This document shows positions 7,754 through 16,067 of a DNA stretch of 64,000 bases, in pieces; the first letter of the stretch is position 1; the number at the start of each line of letters is the position of its first letter. The stretch spans positions 372,001 to 436,000 of the forward strand of contig JAVBOH010000008.1 in the NCBI GenBank assembly GCA_031550725.1, read 5' to 3'. The position numbers and the translations under genes were made by a program. This stretch comes from UBA946 sp031550725 (GTDB lineage Bacteria > Bacillota > Clostridia > Oscillospirales > Ruminococcaceae). Under the pieces are notes generated by a model. The model saw nothing but the letters and a program-made list of their open reading frames with translations. It did not search any database and was not told the origin of the DNA.

Positions 7754-8680
7754 TTATGTTAAATCTTCTATTTCATACATCTTGAACCATTCATTAAGTG
7801 ATTTAACAAAGTTTGGGTCGAGAATATATCTGCCATAATCGTCATATTCACCCGAAACAATAACATTTGTAGCTTTTTTTTCACTGCTTGCCGCAACATA
7901 TTTCAAAGCCTCGGAATGCTCGTTATAATCATAGGATGTGATATTAGTTTCAATACTTGAATTTATAACTGATGAAAAATACTCATCAATATGTTTTTCA
8001 AACCCTGATAAAATGCTTTTGTTCAGCATCTCTGTTGCGATAAGCGTACACATTTTTGCACGGTATTCTTCACCAGTTTTATAATTCGGGAAACTGAAAA
8101 TTTTTGCTGCCATACCAGACTCAATATAAACATTACCCTCACGAATAATCGTATCTTCGCCGCTTTCATTCTCATATATCAGGTTATATGGGATATCATA
8201 ATTAACTCCGCCAAAAACATCAATGAGATTTTGAAAGCTTTCCTTGTTGAATTTTATATATTTGTCAACTGTAAGTCCTGTCGCTTTTTCAACAGCGGAT
8301 ACTGCTTTTTTTGACCCTTCGGTGCGATAAAATTCATATATACTGTTTTCTGTTCCACCAACATTCGCATATGTTTCGCTTGGAAGCGTCATAATTACAG
8401 CTTTTCTTTCAGCAGGCAAAAGCCTTACAAGCATAAATGTACAGCCGCTTGCACGCTTTTCGATATCCATTATCATCAAAAGTGTCTGTTTATCAGCCGT
8501 ATTCGGTATATAACCGTCAAGATCATTCGTTTCATCGATATATGACATATTGTCACCTGCATTTTTTTCGCCGAAAAGAACGTAATTATATAAATAATAA
8601 CCTGCTCCTCCAACTAAAACAAGTGCCAGTATCAATGTTATAAAATATGCACCTGCTACTTTTAAGCTTTTTCGTGCCAT
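7754..8680 (-). CDS. LytR-CpsA-Psr (LCP)-like membrane protein, divergent
   Basis: A 308-residue protein with a short cytoplasmic N-terminus, one transmembrane segment (AYFITLILALVLVGGAGYYLY) and an extracellular domain like LCP enzymes, which attach teichoic-acid-like polymers to peptidoglycan. The core shows TLLMIMDIE, AVIMTLPSETYAN, and the strongly LCP-like KYIKFNKESFQNLIDVFGGVNYDIP. The usual catalytic 'SIPRDT' is replaced by TLPSET, so a phosphate-binding arginine appears lost; see findings. The ATG at 8680 was chosen over an in-frame TTG at 8701 that has no ribosome site. It stands alone between unrelated genes. Confidence 0.7.
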   Translation of the reverse strand: MARKSLKVAGAYFITLILALVLVGGAGYYLYNYVLFGEKNAGDNMSYIDETNDLDGYIPNTADKQTLLMIMDIEKRASGCTFMLVRLLPAERKAVIMTLPSETYANVGGTENSIYEFYRTEGSKKAVSAVEKATGLTVDKYIKFNKESFQNLIDVFGGVNYDIPYNLIYENESGEDTIIREGNVYIESGMAAKIFSFPNYKTGEEYRAKMCTLIATEMLNKSILSGFEKHIDEYFSSVINSSIETNITSYDYNEHSEALKYVAASSEKKATNVIVSGEYDDYGRYILDPNFVKSLNEWFKMYEIEDLT

Positions 8681-8763
8681 TTCTTCAGTCCAGCCTTTCA
8701 AATTGAAAATTTTATTGCAAAAACACCGCAGAGGTGCTATAATTAATGTATAACTAATGCGTA

Positions 8764-9318
8764 CTAAAAATGCAGTTGATAAGCATCATAGGACGATTGT
8801 ATTTTATTTAAATCAAAAACTTTTATATCTGTTTTTTCTTTTCTTGCATAACTTATAGTTTGTCCTGTGCCGCTTTTATAATCCGACACAACAGCTATCA
8901 GCTTGTTTGAATTATCTACCATGTACTGATTTCGCATTTTCATACATAATTTGTGGTAGCTTTCACATACATATACTATCATATCGGCTTTCGCTATGAT
9001 ATTGCCATATACCCACTTTTCAGCACCCTTAAAGCTGTTTCCGTGGTCTTTATATGGTGAAGCGGCGATAAGCTTTATATGCGGCTTTGTGGCTTTTATT
9101 TCAAGCACCATCTCGCCTGCCCACAAGTCAACACCTCTTGCAAGACCAGTTATAAAAGTATCATATCCAGCATCAATGCTGTCTAAAATTTCTTTATACA
9201 GCATACTTTTTATCATTTTAATAACATATGAGTTACTGTCACCGTTATCAGGGAGCTTTTCTGGACGATGTCCTGTAAAGCAGACAGTTTTGCTTTTATT
9301 TATAGTTATATCACTCAT
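8764..9318 (-). CDS. SLOG superfamily protein (DUF1273/YpsA-like)
   Basis: A 184-residue protein beginning with KTVCFTGHRPEKLP, the hallmark of DUF1273/YpsA proteins, followed by GYDTFITGLARGVDLWAGE and a Rossmann-like fold with NKLIAVVSDYKSGTGQTISYA. The SLOG fold binds nucleotide-derived ligands; Bacillus YpsA influences cell division and stress. No partner gene sits next to it, so the precise role is unknown. An AAAGGA ribosome site precedes the ATG. Confidence 0.85.
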   Translation of the reverse strand: MSDITINKSKTVCFTGHRPEKLPDNGDSNSYVIKMIKSMLYKEILDSIDAGYDTFITGLARGVDLWAGEMVLEIKATKPHIKLIAASPYKDHGNSFKGAEKWVYGNIIAKADMIVYVCESYHKLCMKMRNQYMVDNSNKLIAVVSDYKSGTGQTISYARKEKTDIKVFDLNKIQSSYDAYQLHF

Positions 9319-9450
9319 GACAGCATCCTTTCATCAACAAACGTCAAGAGTAATTATAGCACAAACATTTCATGTTGACAATAGCTTTTTGATATATTGA
9401 CATTATATTGTAATAATTTATGCGTACTAAACTAACAATTTTAGAAAAGG

Positions 9451-10620
9451 ATGACCATACACTTGAAAAAAATATTAAACAGAGCATGGGCAGAAATCCA
9501 TCTTGACCGTGCAAGAAAAAACCTTGAAATTTTAACATCACTCCTTGATACAAAATATACAAAGCCTGTATGCGTCATTAAGGCGAACGCCTATGGTCAT
9601 GGCGATGTGGAGATGATGAAACTATATCAGAGCATGGGTGTTGATTTCTTTGCTGTATCAAATCTTAATGAGGCAGTAAAGCTCCGCAATGGCGGCTGTG
9701 TCGGCGAAATTCTCGTTTTAAGCTGGAGCCCTGCTGACAGTGATACAATTGCCATGATAAATGAAAACAATATCATTCAGACCGCTGTATCCTATGAACA
9801 CGCAAAGCAGCTGTCTGAACTATCAACACAAAATATAAGAATACATATAAAGCTTGATACTGGTATGGGCAGGGTTGGACTTTGCACTGATGATATATCG
9901 AAATGTGCTGATACTATATGTGAAATTGCTGCAATGAAAAACCTTGTTATCGAGGGAATATTTACTCATTTTGCTGTTGCGGACAGTATTTTAACAGACA
10001 AAGTTGACTATACTAACGAGCAGAAACGCCGTTTCTTTGATGTTATAACTGAATGTGAGCATAAGGGTGTGAATTTTAAGCATATTCACTGCACAAACAG
10101 TGCCGCTGCAGTTATACATAAGGATAACCGCAGTCTGCTTGCAAGGCTTGGTATCACTCTTTATGGACTCACTCCCGATATGGATATGGACTTGCCGCAG
10201 GGGCTTGAGCCTGTTATGGATTTTCGTGCTGTTGTATCTCATGTCAAGACTGTTAAAAAGGGTCAGACTATCGGTTATGGCAGGACATATACTGCTCCGC
10301 AGGACATTATCGTTGCGACAATTCCTGTCGGCTATGCTGACGGATATGCACGTCTTTTGTCAAACCGCTCTGAAGTTTTGATACATGGCAAGAGAGCAAA
10401 ATCTGTCGGACGAATTTGCATGGATCAGATGATGGTTGATGTGTCGGACATCGAAAATGTCAAGATGGGGGATATCTGCACTCTTATCGGACGAGATGGC
10501 GATGATATTATTACAGCCGATGAGCTTGCCGAAATTTATGGCACAATCGGATATGAAACAGTTTGTGCGGTTAGTGGAAGAGTGCCGAGGATTTATTTTG
10601 ATAACGGTGTCAGGGTATAA
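9451..10620 (+). CDS. alr: Alanine racemase
   Basis: A PLP enzyme of 389 residues that interconverts L- and D-alanine for peptidoglycan synthesis. The PLP lysine lies in VCVIKANAYGHG near residue 40. GMGRVGL, the catalytic tyrosine region RLGITLYGLTPD, GYGRTYTA, IPVGYADGY and GRICMDQMMVDVS are all family motifs. The start is uncertain: the ATG at 9451 directly abuts AAAAGG, whereas a TTG at 9463 would have an 11-nt spacing and give 385 residues. No downstream partner is evident; a small hairpin of the intergenic repeat family follows at 10658-10680. Confidence 0.95.
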   Translation: MTIHLKKILNRAWAEIHLDRARKNLEILTSLLDTKYTKPVCVIKANAYGHGDVEMMKLYQSMGVDFFAVSNLNEAVKLRNGGCVGEILVLSWSPADSDTIAMINENNIIQTAVSYEHAKQLSELSTQNIRIHIKLDTGMGRVGLCTDDISKCADTICEIAAMKNLVIEGIFTHFAVADSILTDKVDYTNEQKRRFFDVITECEHKGVNFKHIHCTNSAAAVIHKDNRSLLARLGITLYGLTPDMDMDLPQGLEPVMDFRAVVSHVKTVKKGQTIGYGRTYTAPQDIIVATIPVGYADGYARLLSNRSEVLIHGKRAKSVGRICMDQMMVDVSDIENVKMGDICTLIGRDGDDIITADELAEIYGTIGYETVCAVSGRVPRIYFDNGVRV

Positions 10621-10657
10621 AAAGAATGTCTTATCCTTAAAATGCATGATATTTGAC

Positions 10658-10680
10658 TGACACCATGTATGGTGTCCCTA
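10658..10680 (+). repeat. Short intergenic hairpin ending in CCCTA
   Basis: GACACC at 10659-10664 pairs with GGTGTC at 10671-10676, followed by CCTACATC. It belongs to the CCCTAC-bordered hairpins discussed in findings. Confidence 0.4.
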
Positions 10681-10765
10681 CATCACCACGAAAGGAACAT
10701 AAAAAGTTTGAAACAAATTAAAAATACTAATAAAATAACCCAAGGATTTCGAAGAAATACTTTCG

Positions 10766-10814
10766 AGCCCATGCAAGAAAATTTCATAGGGCTTTGTGAC
10801 AAGGAGGCATGGGC
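10766..10814 (+). promoter_or_regulatory. Candidate mutually exclusive RNA hairpins at the YfbR-like gene ribosome site
   Basis: AGCCCATG (10766-10773) can pair with CATAGGGCT (10785-10793). Alternatively GCCCATGC (10767-10774) pairs perfectly with GCATGGGC (10807-10814), which overlaps the end of the AAGGAGG ribosome site. The two folds exclude each other, as in translational switches. Confidence 0.4.
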
Positions 10815-10820
10815 ATAATA

Positions 10821-11414
10821 ATGGAAAATCAATTTTTTTCAATGCTTTCCCGAATGAAATTAATAAATCGATGGGGATTAATGCGTAATACTAGAAATGA
10901 AAATATATCTGAGCATAGTCTTGAAACAGCGATAATTGCACATTCGCTCGCTGTCATACACAACAAGAATTTCCAAGGAAATATTAATGCCGAGCGATGT
11001 GCATTGTTTGGTATTTTTCACGACACAACAGAAATTTTAACAGGTGATTTACCGACACCAGTAAAATATTATAATTCCGAGTTAAGAACAGCATATAAGG
11101 ATGTTGAGGAATCGGCAAAAAACAAGCTGCTCTCCATGCTCCCCGAATATATGCGTGATGAATATAAGTCTCTGCTATCTCCCGATGATGATATTTCCGG
11201 GGAGGAAAAGCAAATGTGGAGGTTTGTCAAGGCAGCTGATAAAATTTCAGCGCTTATTAAATGCATTGAAGAACGCACTATGGGCAACCGTGATTTCGAC
11301 AGTGCTGAAAAATCTTTGCTGAAGTCGATAAAAAAGATTAATTGCCCCGAGGCTGATTATTTTATTGAGAACTTTATCCCTAGCTATGATTTAACGCTTG
11401 ATGATCAGGCATGA
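10821..11414 (+). CDS. YfbR-like HD-domain 5'-nucleotidase
   Basis: A 197-residue HD-superfamily protein. The metal-binding residues are visible in NISEHSLETAIIAHSL and GIFHDTTEILTGDLPTPVKY, which closely match E. coli YfbR, a 5'-deoxynucleotidase that removes phosphate from dNMPs. A later aspartate sits in VKAADKISALIKC. The ribosome site AAGGAGG ends at 10807, so the ATG at 10809 is too close; I prefer the ATG at 10821 although 13 nt is a long spacing. An RNA fold that could mask this region lies just upstream. A bidirectional terminator follows. Confidence 0.85.
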   Translation: MENQFFSMLSRMKLINRWGLMRNTRNENISEHSLETAIIAHSLAVIHNKNFQGNINAERCALFGIFHDTTEILTGDLPTPVKYYNSELRTAYKDVEESAKNKLLSMLPEYMRDEYKSLLSPDDDISGEEKQMWRFVKAADKISALIKCIEERTMGNRDFDSAEKSLLKSIKKINCPEADYFIENFIPSYDLTLDDQA

Positions 11415-11434
11415 TATGACTGCATAAACATATA

Positions 11435-11466
11435 AACGGGTGACCCTGTGCGTGGTCACCCGTTTT
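11435..11466 (+). terminator. Bidirectional terminator between convergent genes
   Basis: AACGGGTGACC pairs with GGTCACCCGTT over 11 bp, followed by T residues on the plus strand and near A residues for the minus-strand regulator gene. Confidence 0.8.
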
Positions 11467-11475
11467 TCTCAATAT

Positions 11476-11811
11476 TTAATCCTTATCTGCCTCAGCATAT
11501 TTGAGGAAAACCTCCAGCAAATCAACAATACTATCAAGCTGTTCTGGAGATAAATCCTTTATCCTGTTTGTAAACTCATTAATTGTAAAAAGCTGAAAGC
11601 ACTTATCTTCATCTCTGAAAAAATAATCAATCGGCACATTCAAAGTTTTGGCGATATATGCAATTTTGAATACGCTTGGTGATTTTGTACCTTTTTCAAT
11701 ATCGGAAAGATAATTTGTGCTAATATCAAGTAATTCAGCGAACGCTTCCTTTGTAATATTATTTTTTAATCTGTATTCACGTAATTTTTTACCGAGTAAA
11801 ATTCTATCCAA
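11476..11811 (-). CDS. XRE-family transcriptional regulator
   Basis: A 111-residue protein with an N-terminal Cro/CI-type helix-turn-helix (KLREYRLKNNITKEAFAELL, then YLSDIEKGTKSPSV) and a C-terminal helical part (LSPEQLDSIVDLLEVFLKY) likely used for dimerisation. I chose the TTG at 11811, which has GAGG 8 nt upstream, over a GTG at 11820 that overlaps the ribosome site. It is divergently transcribed from a second small XRE gene, a layout common for paired regulators, but no toxin, phage or transporter gene is adjacent. Confidence 0.85.
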   Translation of the reverse strand: MDRILLGKKLREYRLKNNITKEAFAELLDISTNYLSDIEKGTKSPSVFKIAYIAKTLNVPIDYFFRDEDKCFQLFTINEFTNRIKDLSPEQLDSIVDLLEVFLKYAEADKD

Positions 11812-11884
11812 AATAACCACCTCAAATATTAGTATATTCGAAAAATTGAGGTTATTACATATTATGGGAATTTTTATTTATAAA

Positions 11885-11913
11885 TTGACAAATAAAAATT
11901 AATATGGTAAAAT
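11885..11913 (+). promoter_or_regulatory. Sigma-A promoter for the small XRE gene
   Basis: TTGACA at 11885-11890, a 17-nt spacer and TAAAAT at 11908-11913. An inverted pair CCTCAA (11819-11824) and TTGAGG (11846-11851) lies between the divergent regulator genes and could bind either one. Confidence 0.75.
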
Positions 11914-11952
11914 AATAAAGATAATTATAGAATATTAAGTGGAGGTAACATC

Positions 11953-12156
11953 ATGGTTAATCTACGAATAAGAGAAATGCGTGAGAATAGTGACCTAAAC
12001 CAAAAGACTTTAGCGGCATATTTAAAAATTACACAACAAACATATTCACGATATGAAACAGGTGAGCTAAGACCATCAATTTATATTATGGATAGCCTGG
12101 CGGATTTTTATAATACTACCGTTGATTATCTCATTGGGCGAACAAATAAAATGTAA
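11953..12156 (+). CDS. Small XRE-family transcriptional regulator
   Basis: A 67-residue stand-alone helix-turn-helix protein: NLRIREMRENSDLNQKTLAA, then QQTYSRYETGELRPSI and a final helix ending DYLIGRTNKM. Proteins this short act as DNA-binding dimers in many Clostridia. GGAGG precedes the ATG and a consensus promoter lies just upstream. It is divergent from the 111-residue regulator. Confidence 0.88.
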   Translation: MVNLRIREMRENSDLNQKTLAAYLKITQQTYSRYETGELRPSIYIMDSLADFYNTTVDYLIGRTNKM

Positions 12157-12157
12157 G

Positions 12158-12188
12158 GGCTGTTACACGAAATTTTAGTGTAACAGCC
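12158..12188 (+). terminator. Bidirectional terminator between XRE gene and paaK
   Basis: GGCTGTTACAC and GTGTAACAGCC form an 11-bp stem between the two convergent stop codons. Confidence 0.75.
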
Positions 12189-12195
12189 TATAATT

Positions 12196-13419
12196 TTATT
12201 CAAATCTATTATCAAAAACTCTCTTAGATTTTTTCTCCGAACGTGGAAGTGTACCCAAATCCACACATTCGCAAGCGATTTTGATACCGATTTTCTTCTT
12301 AAAAGTGTCGATAACACGGATTTCAACTTCCTTGTTATCGGAATCGGCAGTAGTTTCAACCTTAAGCATCATTTTATCCTTACCATTTTCATGCGAAATG
12401 ATAATCTGATATTCGCTCGAAACACCACCAACACTTGTCAGGATATGCTCAATTTGTCCAGGATAAATATTAACGCCCTTAACCTTAATCATATCGTCAG
12501 TACGTCCGAGGATACGGTCAATCATAGGATAGATACTTCCGCATGAACACTGCTTGCTAATCTTGCGTGTGAGGTCATGTGTGCGGTAACGAATAAGAGG
12601 CGCACCCTCTTTTTTATATGTTGTAATAACGAGCTCACCAAGCTCACCGTCAGGAACTTCTTCCTGTGTAACAGGGTCGATGATTTCGAAGTACAGGTAA
12701 TCATCCCAATAATGCATACCCTCGTGCTTATCGCAGTCAACACCAATACCAGGGCCATAAATTTCAGTAAGGCCATAGATATCGTATAGTTCGATGGAAA
12801 GCTCCTCAGCAATACGAGTACGCATAAGGTCGCCCCAACGCTCCGAACCGATAACACCCTTTTTAAGATTAATTTTATCTTTTAAGCCACGCTTTTTAAC
12901 TTCCTCAGCAAGTAAAAGCGCATAGGATGAAGTTGCAGTAATAACAGTACTCTGCAAGTCAACCATAAGCTCAAGCTGTTTTTCTGTATTACCAGGACCA
13001 ACAGGAATAGCCATTGCACCAAGCTTTTCAGCACCAGCCTGAAAACCGATACCAGCAGTCCAAAGACCATAACCAGGGGTAATCTGAATGCGGTCAAGGT
13101 TAGTAATACCTGCTGTTTCATAACATCTCGCAAACATAATAGCCCAGTCATCAACATCCTTAGCAGTATAAGGGATAATAATAGGCTTGCCTGTTGTGCC
13201 TGATGATGAATGTATACGAACTACTTTTTCGTCAGGAACAGCCTGAATACCGAGCGGATATGCGTTTCTAAGGTCATATTTATCAGAAAAAGGCAGCTTT
13301 TTGAAATCCTCAAAGGAATTCATTGAATTAACATCAATGCCATCAAATATTTTTTTATAAAACTCACTATTCTCTGCGGCATTAACGACCGCACGTTTTA
13401 GCTCCGAAAATTCTACCAT
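12196..13419 (-). CDS. paaK: Phenylacetate-CoA ligase-like enzyme
   Basis: A 407-residue member of the AMP-forming acyl-CoA ligase family, PaaK branch, which activates phenylacetate or related aryl acids with ATP and CoA. Motifs include the phosphate loop HSSSGTTGKPIIIPYT, YDIYGLTEIYGPG, and IRYRTHDLT with GRTDDMIKVKGVNIYPGQIE. Length is slightly short of the usual 430. It follows iorB and iorA on the same strand; this trio is common in anaerobes that oxidise aromatic amino acids via their aryl pyruvates. AAAAGGAG precedes the ATG. Confidence 0.9.
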   Translation of the reverse strand: MVEFSELKRAVVNAAENSEFYKKIFDGIDVNSMNSFEDFKKLPFSDKYDLRNAYPLGIQAVPDEKVVRIHSSSGTTGKPIIIPYTAKDVDDWAIMFARCYETAGITNLDRIQITPGYGLWTAGIGFQAGAEKLGAMAIPVGPGNTEKQLELMVDLQSTVITATSSYALLLAEEVKKRGLKDKINLKKGVIGSERWGDLMRTRIAEELSIELYDIYGLTEIYGPGIGVDCDKHEGMHYWDDYLYFEIIDPVTQEEVPDGELGELVITTYKKEGAPLIRYRTHDLTRKISKQCSCGSIYPMIDRILGRTDDMIKVKGVNIYPGQIEHILTSVGGVSSEYQIIISHENGKDKMMLKVETTADSDNKEVEIRVIDTFKKKIGIKIACECVDLGTLPRSEKKSKRVFDNRFE

Positions 13420-13456
13420 GGGAGTATCTCCTTTTAATGTTTTCTGTATATATGTT

Positions 13457-13526
13457 TGTAGAGGCGAACTGTGTTCGCCTTTAAAATACGACTATGCTGA
13501 ACGGGAGAACACAGTTCGCCCCTGCA
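13457..13526. repeat. Intergenic inverted repeat (GGCGAACTGTGTTC arms)
   Basis: A 14-bp perfect inverted repeat, arms at 13463-13476 and 13507-13520, bordered by TGTAGA and CCTGCA. It fills most of the gap between iorB and paaK. See the hairpin-family finding. Confidence 0.6.
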
Positions 13527-13534
13527 TCATGTCA

Positions 13535-14116
13535 TCACAACGTCTTAGCAAATTCCTCACCGATCTCAAATGCCTTAACATTCATCTCGTAAAATTTAGG
13601 CTTAACGTTATTTTTAATAGCATCCAAAAGTGACTGTTTAGAAATATCAAGAAGTCCAAGACCGAATGCAACGCCAACAAGAACAACATTAACAGACTTA
13701 ACAGAGCCGCACTCCAATGCTAACTTGTTAGCATCCAAAAAGTATGCCTTAACATTATCAGAGATATATTTTATCATCATGTCAGTATCATAGCTAGCAG
13801 CACCAAGTGCAACAGTAATAGGGTTGATTTCAGCGGTGTTAACAATAGCAACGCCATTTTTCTTTAGCTGCGGCAAATTTCTTGCACCCTCACAAAGTTC
13901 AAAGCTAAGGAGCAAATCAGCACCGCCAAGCTGAATATAAGGTGAATACGTATCCGATGTGCGAACATGGCTGACAACACATCCGCCACGCTGGCTCATG
14001 CCGATAGTTTCACCAGTTCTTGCACGTTCACTGCCGTCAAGCACAGCACCATTTGCAAGTATCTTTGAAGCAAGGATAGTTCCCTGTCCGCCTACTCCTG
14101 AAATAAGAATATCCAT
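13535..14116 (-). CDS. iorB: Indolepyruvate:ferredoxin oxidoreductase, beta subunit
   Basis: A 193-residue gamma/beta-type subunit of 2-oxoacid:ferredoxin oxidoreductases. It begins DILISGVGGQGTILASKIL and has ETIGMSQRGGCVVSHVR, both classic motifs. With IorA it forms the enzyme that oxidatively decarboxylates aryl pyruvates (indolepyruvate, phenylpyruvate, hydroxyphenylpyruvate) to aryl-acetyl-CoA with reduction of ferredoxin. The start codon lies 15 bp after the iorA stop and has AAAGGAGG, showing cotranscription. Confidence 0.93.
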   Translation of the reverse strand: MDILISGVGGQGTILASKILANGAVLDGSERARTGETIGMSQRGGCVVSHVRTSDTYSPYIQLGGADLLLSFELCEGARNLPQLKKNGVAIVNTAEINPITVALGAASYDTDMMIKYISDNVKAYFLDANKLALECGSVKSVNVVLVGVAFGLGLLDISKQSLLDAIKNNVKPKFYEMNVKAFEIGEEFAKTL

Positions 14117-14131
14117 GAAAAAGAACCTCCT

Positions 14132-15910
14132 TTACTTTATTTTCTTTGCAGGACAAACATTTTTACAAAGGTTACATCCATAACAAAGTGTATCATTTAT
14201 TTTTACCGTGCCATTTTCAATATACATGGCAGGGCAGCCAATTTCCTTTATACAATGCATACAGCCTGTGCATCCATCGATTTCTGGTGTTTTTTCTGGC
14301 TTAGAAATAGCAATACATGGTGCCTCGAAAATGATAACACTAACGCCGTCATGTTCAGCAGCAGCTTTAACAGTTTCGACTGCAATTTCTTGGTCATAAG
14401 GATTGCAGTTCTGGACAAACTGAACGTTCAAAGCCTTACAAACAGCAGCAATATCAATCTTTTCCGACTCTGTCTGCATCATAGTCTTGCCAATACCAGG
14501 ATGAGGTTGATGACCAGTCATTGCAGTTGTGGAGTTGTCAAGAATGATAATATTTATGTTAGATTTGTTATAAACAGCATTAGCAACACCAGTCATACCG
14601 CTTGCAAAGAATGTTGAGTCGCCGATAAATGCAAACGCATTTGTGTCCTCATCAACACGCTTTATACCCTGTGCAATGGTAATTCCTGCACCCATACAAA
14701 GACAAGTATCAGTCATATCAAGTGGCTTAGCATTACCTAAAGTGTAACATCCGATATCACCGCAGGAAACATACTTCTTGCCCTTCATAGCCTTTTTAAC
14801 AGCATAGAATGATGCTCTGTGAGGACATCCTGCACAAAGCACAGGAGGGCGGATAGGAAGTTCAGCAGGGGATATAAGCTCATTCTCATGCTTGATATTC
14901 AAGTATTCGCATATATATTTTTTTAGATTATCAAATTTGAGTTCACCAGCAGGATTTATAGTGCCGTCAAGCTTGCCCTTAACAGGAGTTGTCATATGTT
15001 TAAGTGCTAAGGCATGGAAAAGTCCGTTTTCGATAACAGGGTCAAGCTCCTCAAGAACTAAAACGCTGTCAACTGAGCGTAAAAATTTCTCATAAAGTCC
15101 AATTGGTGCAGGGAAAACAGCACCGATTTTAAGGAGTGTAACTTCACTCTCAGAAACATTCAGATCATTAAGCACGTCCGAAACAATAGCATAAGTAACA
15201 CCACCGCAGGCAATACCCATCTTTCCTGTTCCACGAGTTATATTATAGCTTATTTCGTCAAATTCCTTTGCGATCTCAATCTGCTGCTTTTCAATTTCAA
15301 CGTGTCTGCGGTAAGAAAGCGGCGGGAAGATAACCCACTTAGGATCTTTTACAAATCCTTCAGGAGTATATTCGTATTTTTCATCCAGCACGTCAACAGT
15401 TCCGCTTGCATGACAAACCTTTGTTGTTGGACGTAAAATAACAGGCATACCAATTTTCTCAGAAAGCTCGAAAGCATAGCGAGCCATCTCATATGCTTCC
15501 TCAGGAGATGATGGGTCAAGCACAGGAATATTAGCATATTCACCAAAATGACGTGTATCCTGCTCTGTTTGTGAGGAAATAGGACCTGGGTCATCAGCAA
15601 CAAGAATAACCATACCACTCTTAACGCCAACGATAGCAAGGCTCATTAAAGGATCGGATGCAACATTAAGACCAACCTGTTTCATTGTAACCATTGAGCG
15701 TGCACCTGAATATGCAGCACCAGCGGCAACCTCCAAAGCGGCCTTTTCATTTGTTGACCATTCAACATAAACACTTTTATCTTTATTATACTGTGCAACC
15801 GTCTGCAAAACCTCTGTTGACGGTGTACCAGGGTATCCGCTTACAACCTTTACGCCTGCTGAAATCGCACCGAGAGCAATTGCAGCATTGCCAAGCAATA
15901 CTTGTTTCAT
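14132..15910 (-). CDS. iorA: Indolepyruvate:ferredoxin oxidoreductase, alpha subunit
   Basis: A 592-residue thiamine-diphosphate subunit. The N-terminal half carries GVKVVSGYPGTPSTEVL, the ThDP-binding region shows GDIGCYTLG and FIGDSTFFASGM, and CAGCPHRASFY lies between. The C-terminus holds a two-cluster ferredoxin domain, CTGCMHCIKEIGCP then CYGCNLCKNVCP. Overall size and domain order match IorA. It is the first gene of the iorA-iorB-paaK unit, with a promoter at 15952-15980. Confidence 0.95.
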   Translation of the reverse strand: MKQVLLGNAAIALGAISAGVKVVSGYPGTPSTEVLQTVAQYNKDKSVYVEWSTNEKAALEVAAGAAYSGARSMVTMKQVGLNVASDPLMSLAIVGVKSGMVILVADDPGPISSQTEQDTRHFGEYANIPVLDPSSPEEAYEMARYAFELSEKIGMPVILRPTTKVCHASGTVDVLDEKYEYTPEGFVKDPKWVIFPPLSYRRHVEIEKQQIEIAKEFDEISYNITRGTGKMGIACGGVTYAIVSDVLNDLNVSESEVTLLKIGAVFPAPIGLYEKFLRSVDSVLVLEELDPVIENGLFHALALKHMTTPVKGKLDGTINPAGELKFDNLKKYICEYLNIKHENELISPAELPIRPPVLCAGCPHRASFYAVKKAMKGKKYVSCGDIGCYTLGNAKPLDMTDTCLCMGAGITIAQGIKRVDEDTNAFAFIGDSTFFASGMTGVANAVYNKSNINIIILDNSTTAMTGHQPHPGIGKTMMQTESEKIDIAAVCKALNVQFVQNCNPYDQEIAVETVKAAAEHDGVSVIIFEAPCIAISKPEKTPEIDGCTGCMHCIKEIGCPAMYIENGTVKINDTLCYGCNLCKNVCPAKKIK

Positions 15911-15951
15911 GTAATTTTTCCAGTCCTTTCGAATTTTAGCATATCTATATA

Positions 15952-15980
15952 ATTATATAACTTTTTAAGCAAATTTGCAA
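15952..15980 (-). promoter_or_regulatory. Sigma-A promoter for iorA-iorB-paaK
   Basis: On the minus strand TTGCAA (15975-15980), a 17-nt spacer and TATAAT (15952-15957), 42 nt from the iorA start. Confidence 0.65.
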
Positions 15981-16033
15981 TTATATTTTATAAATTTTTA
16001 TGATTAGTGGCAGGAAAGTATTTTTATTCGACA

Positions 16034-16056
16034 ACGGGCGCACACTGTGCGCCCGT
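16034..16056 (-). terminator. GC-rich hairpin after the ECF operon
   Basis: ACGGGCGCAC pairs with GTGCGCCCGT, just past the ecfT stop. The same arm sequence recurs at 24536-24554, so it is also a member of the repeated intergenic hairpins. The T tract is weak. Confidence 0.5.
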
Positions 16057-16067
16057 ACAACAAAACA

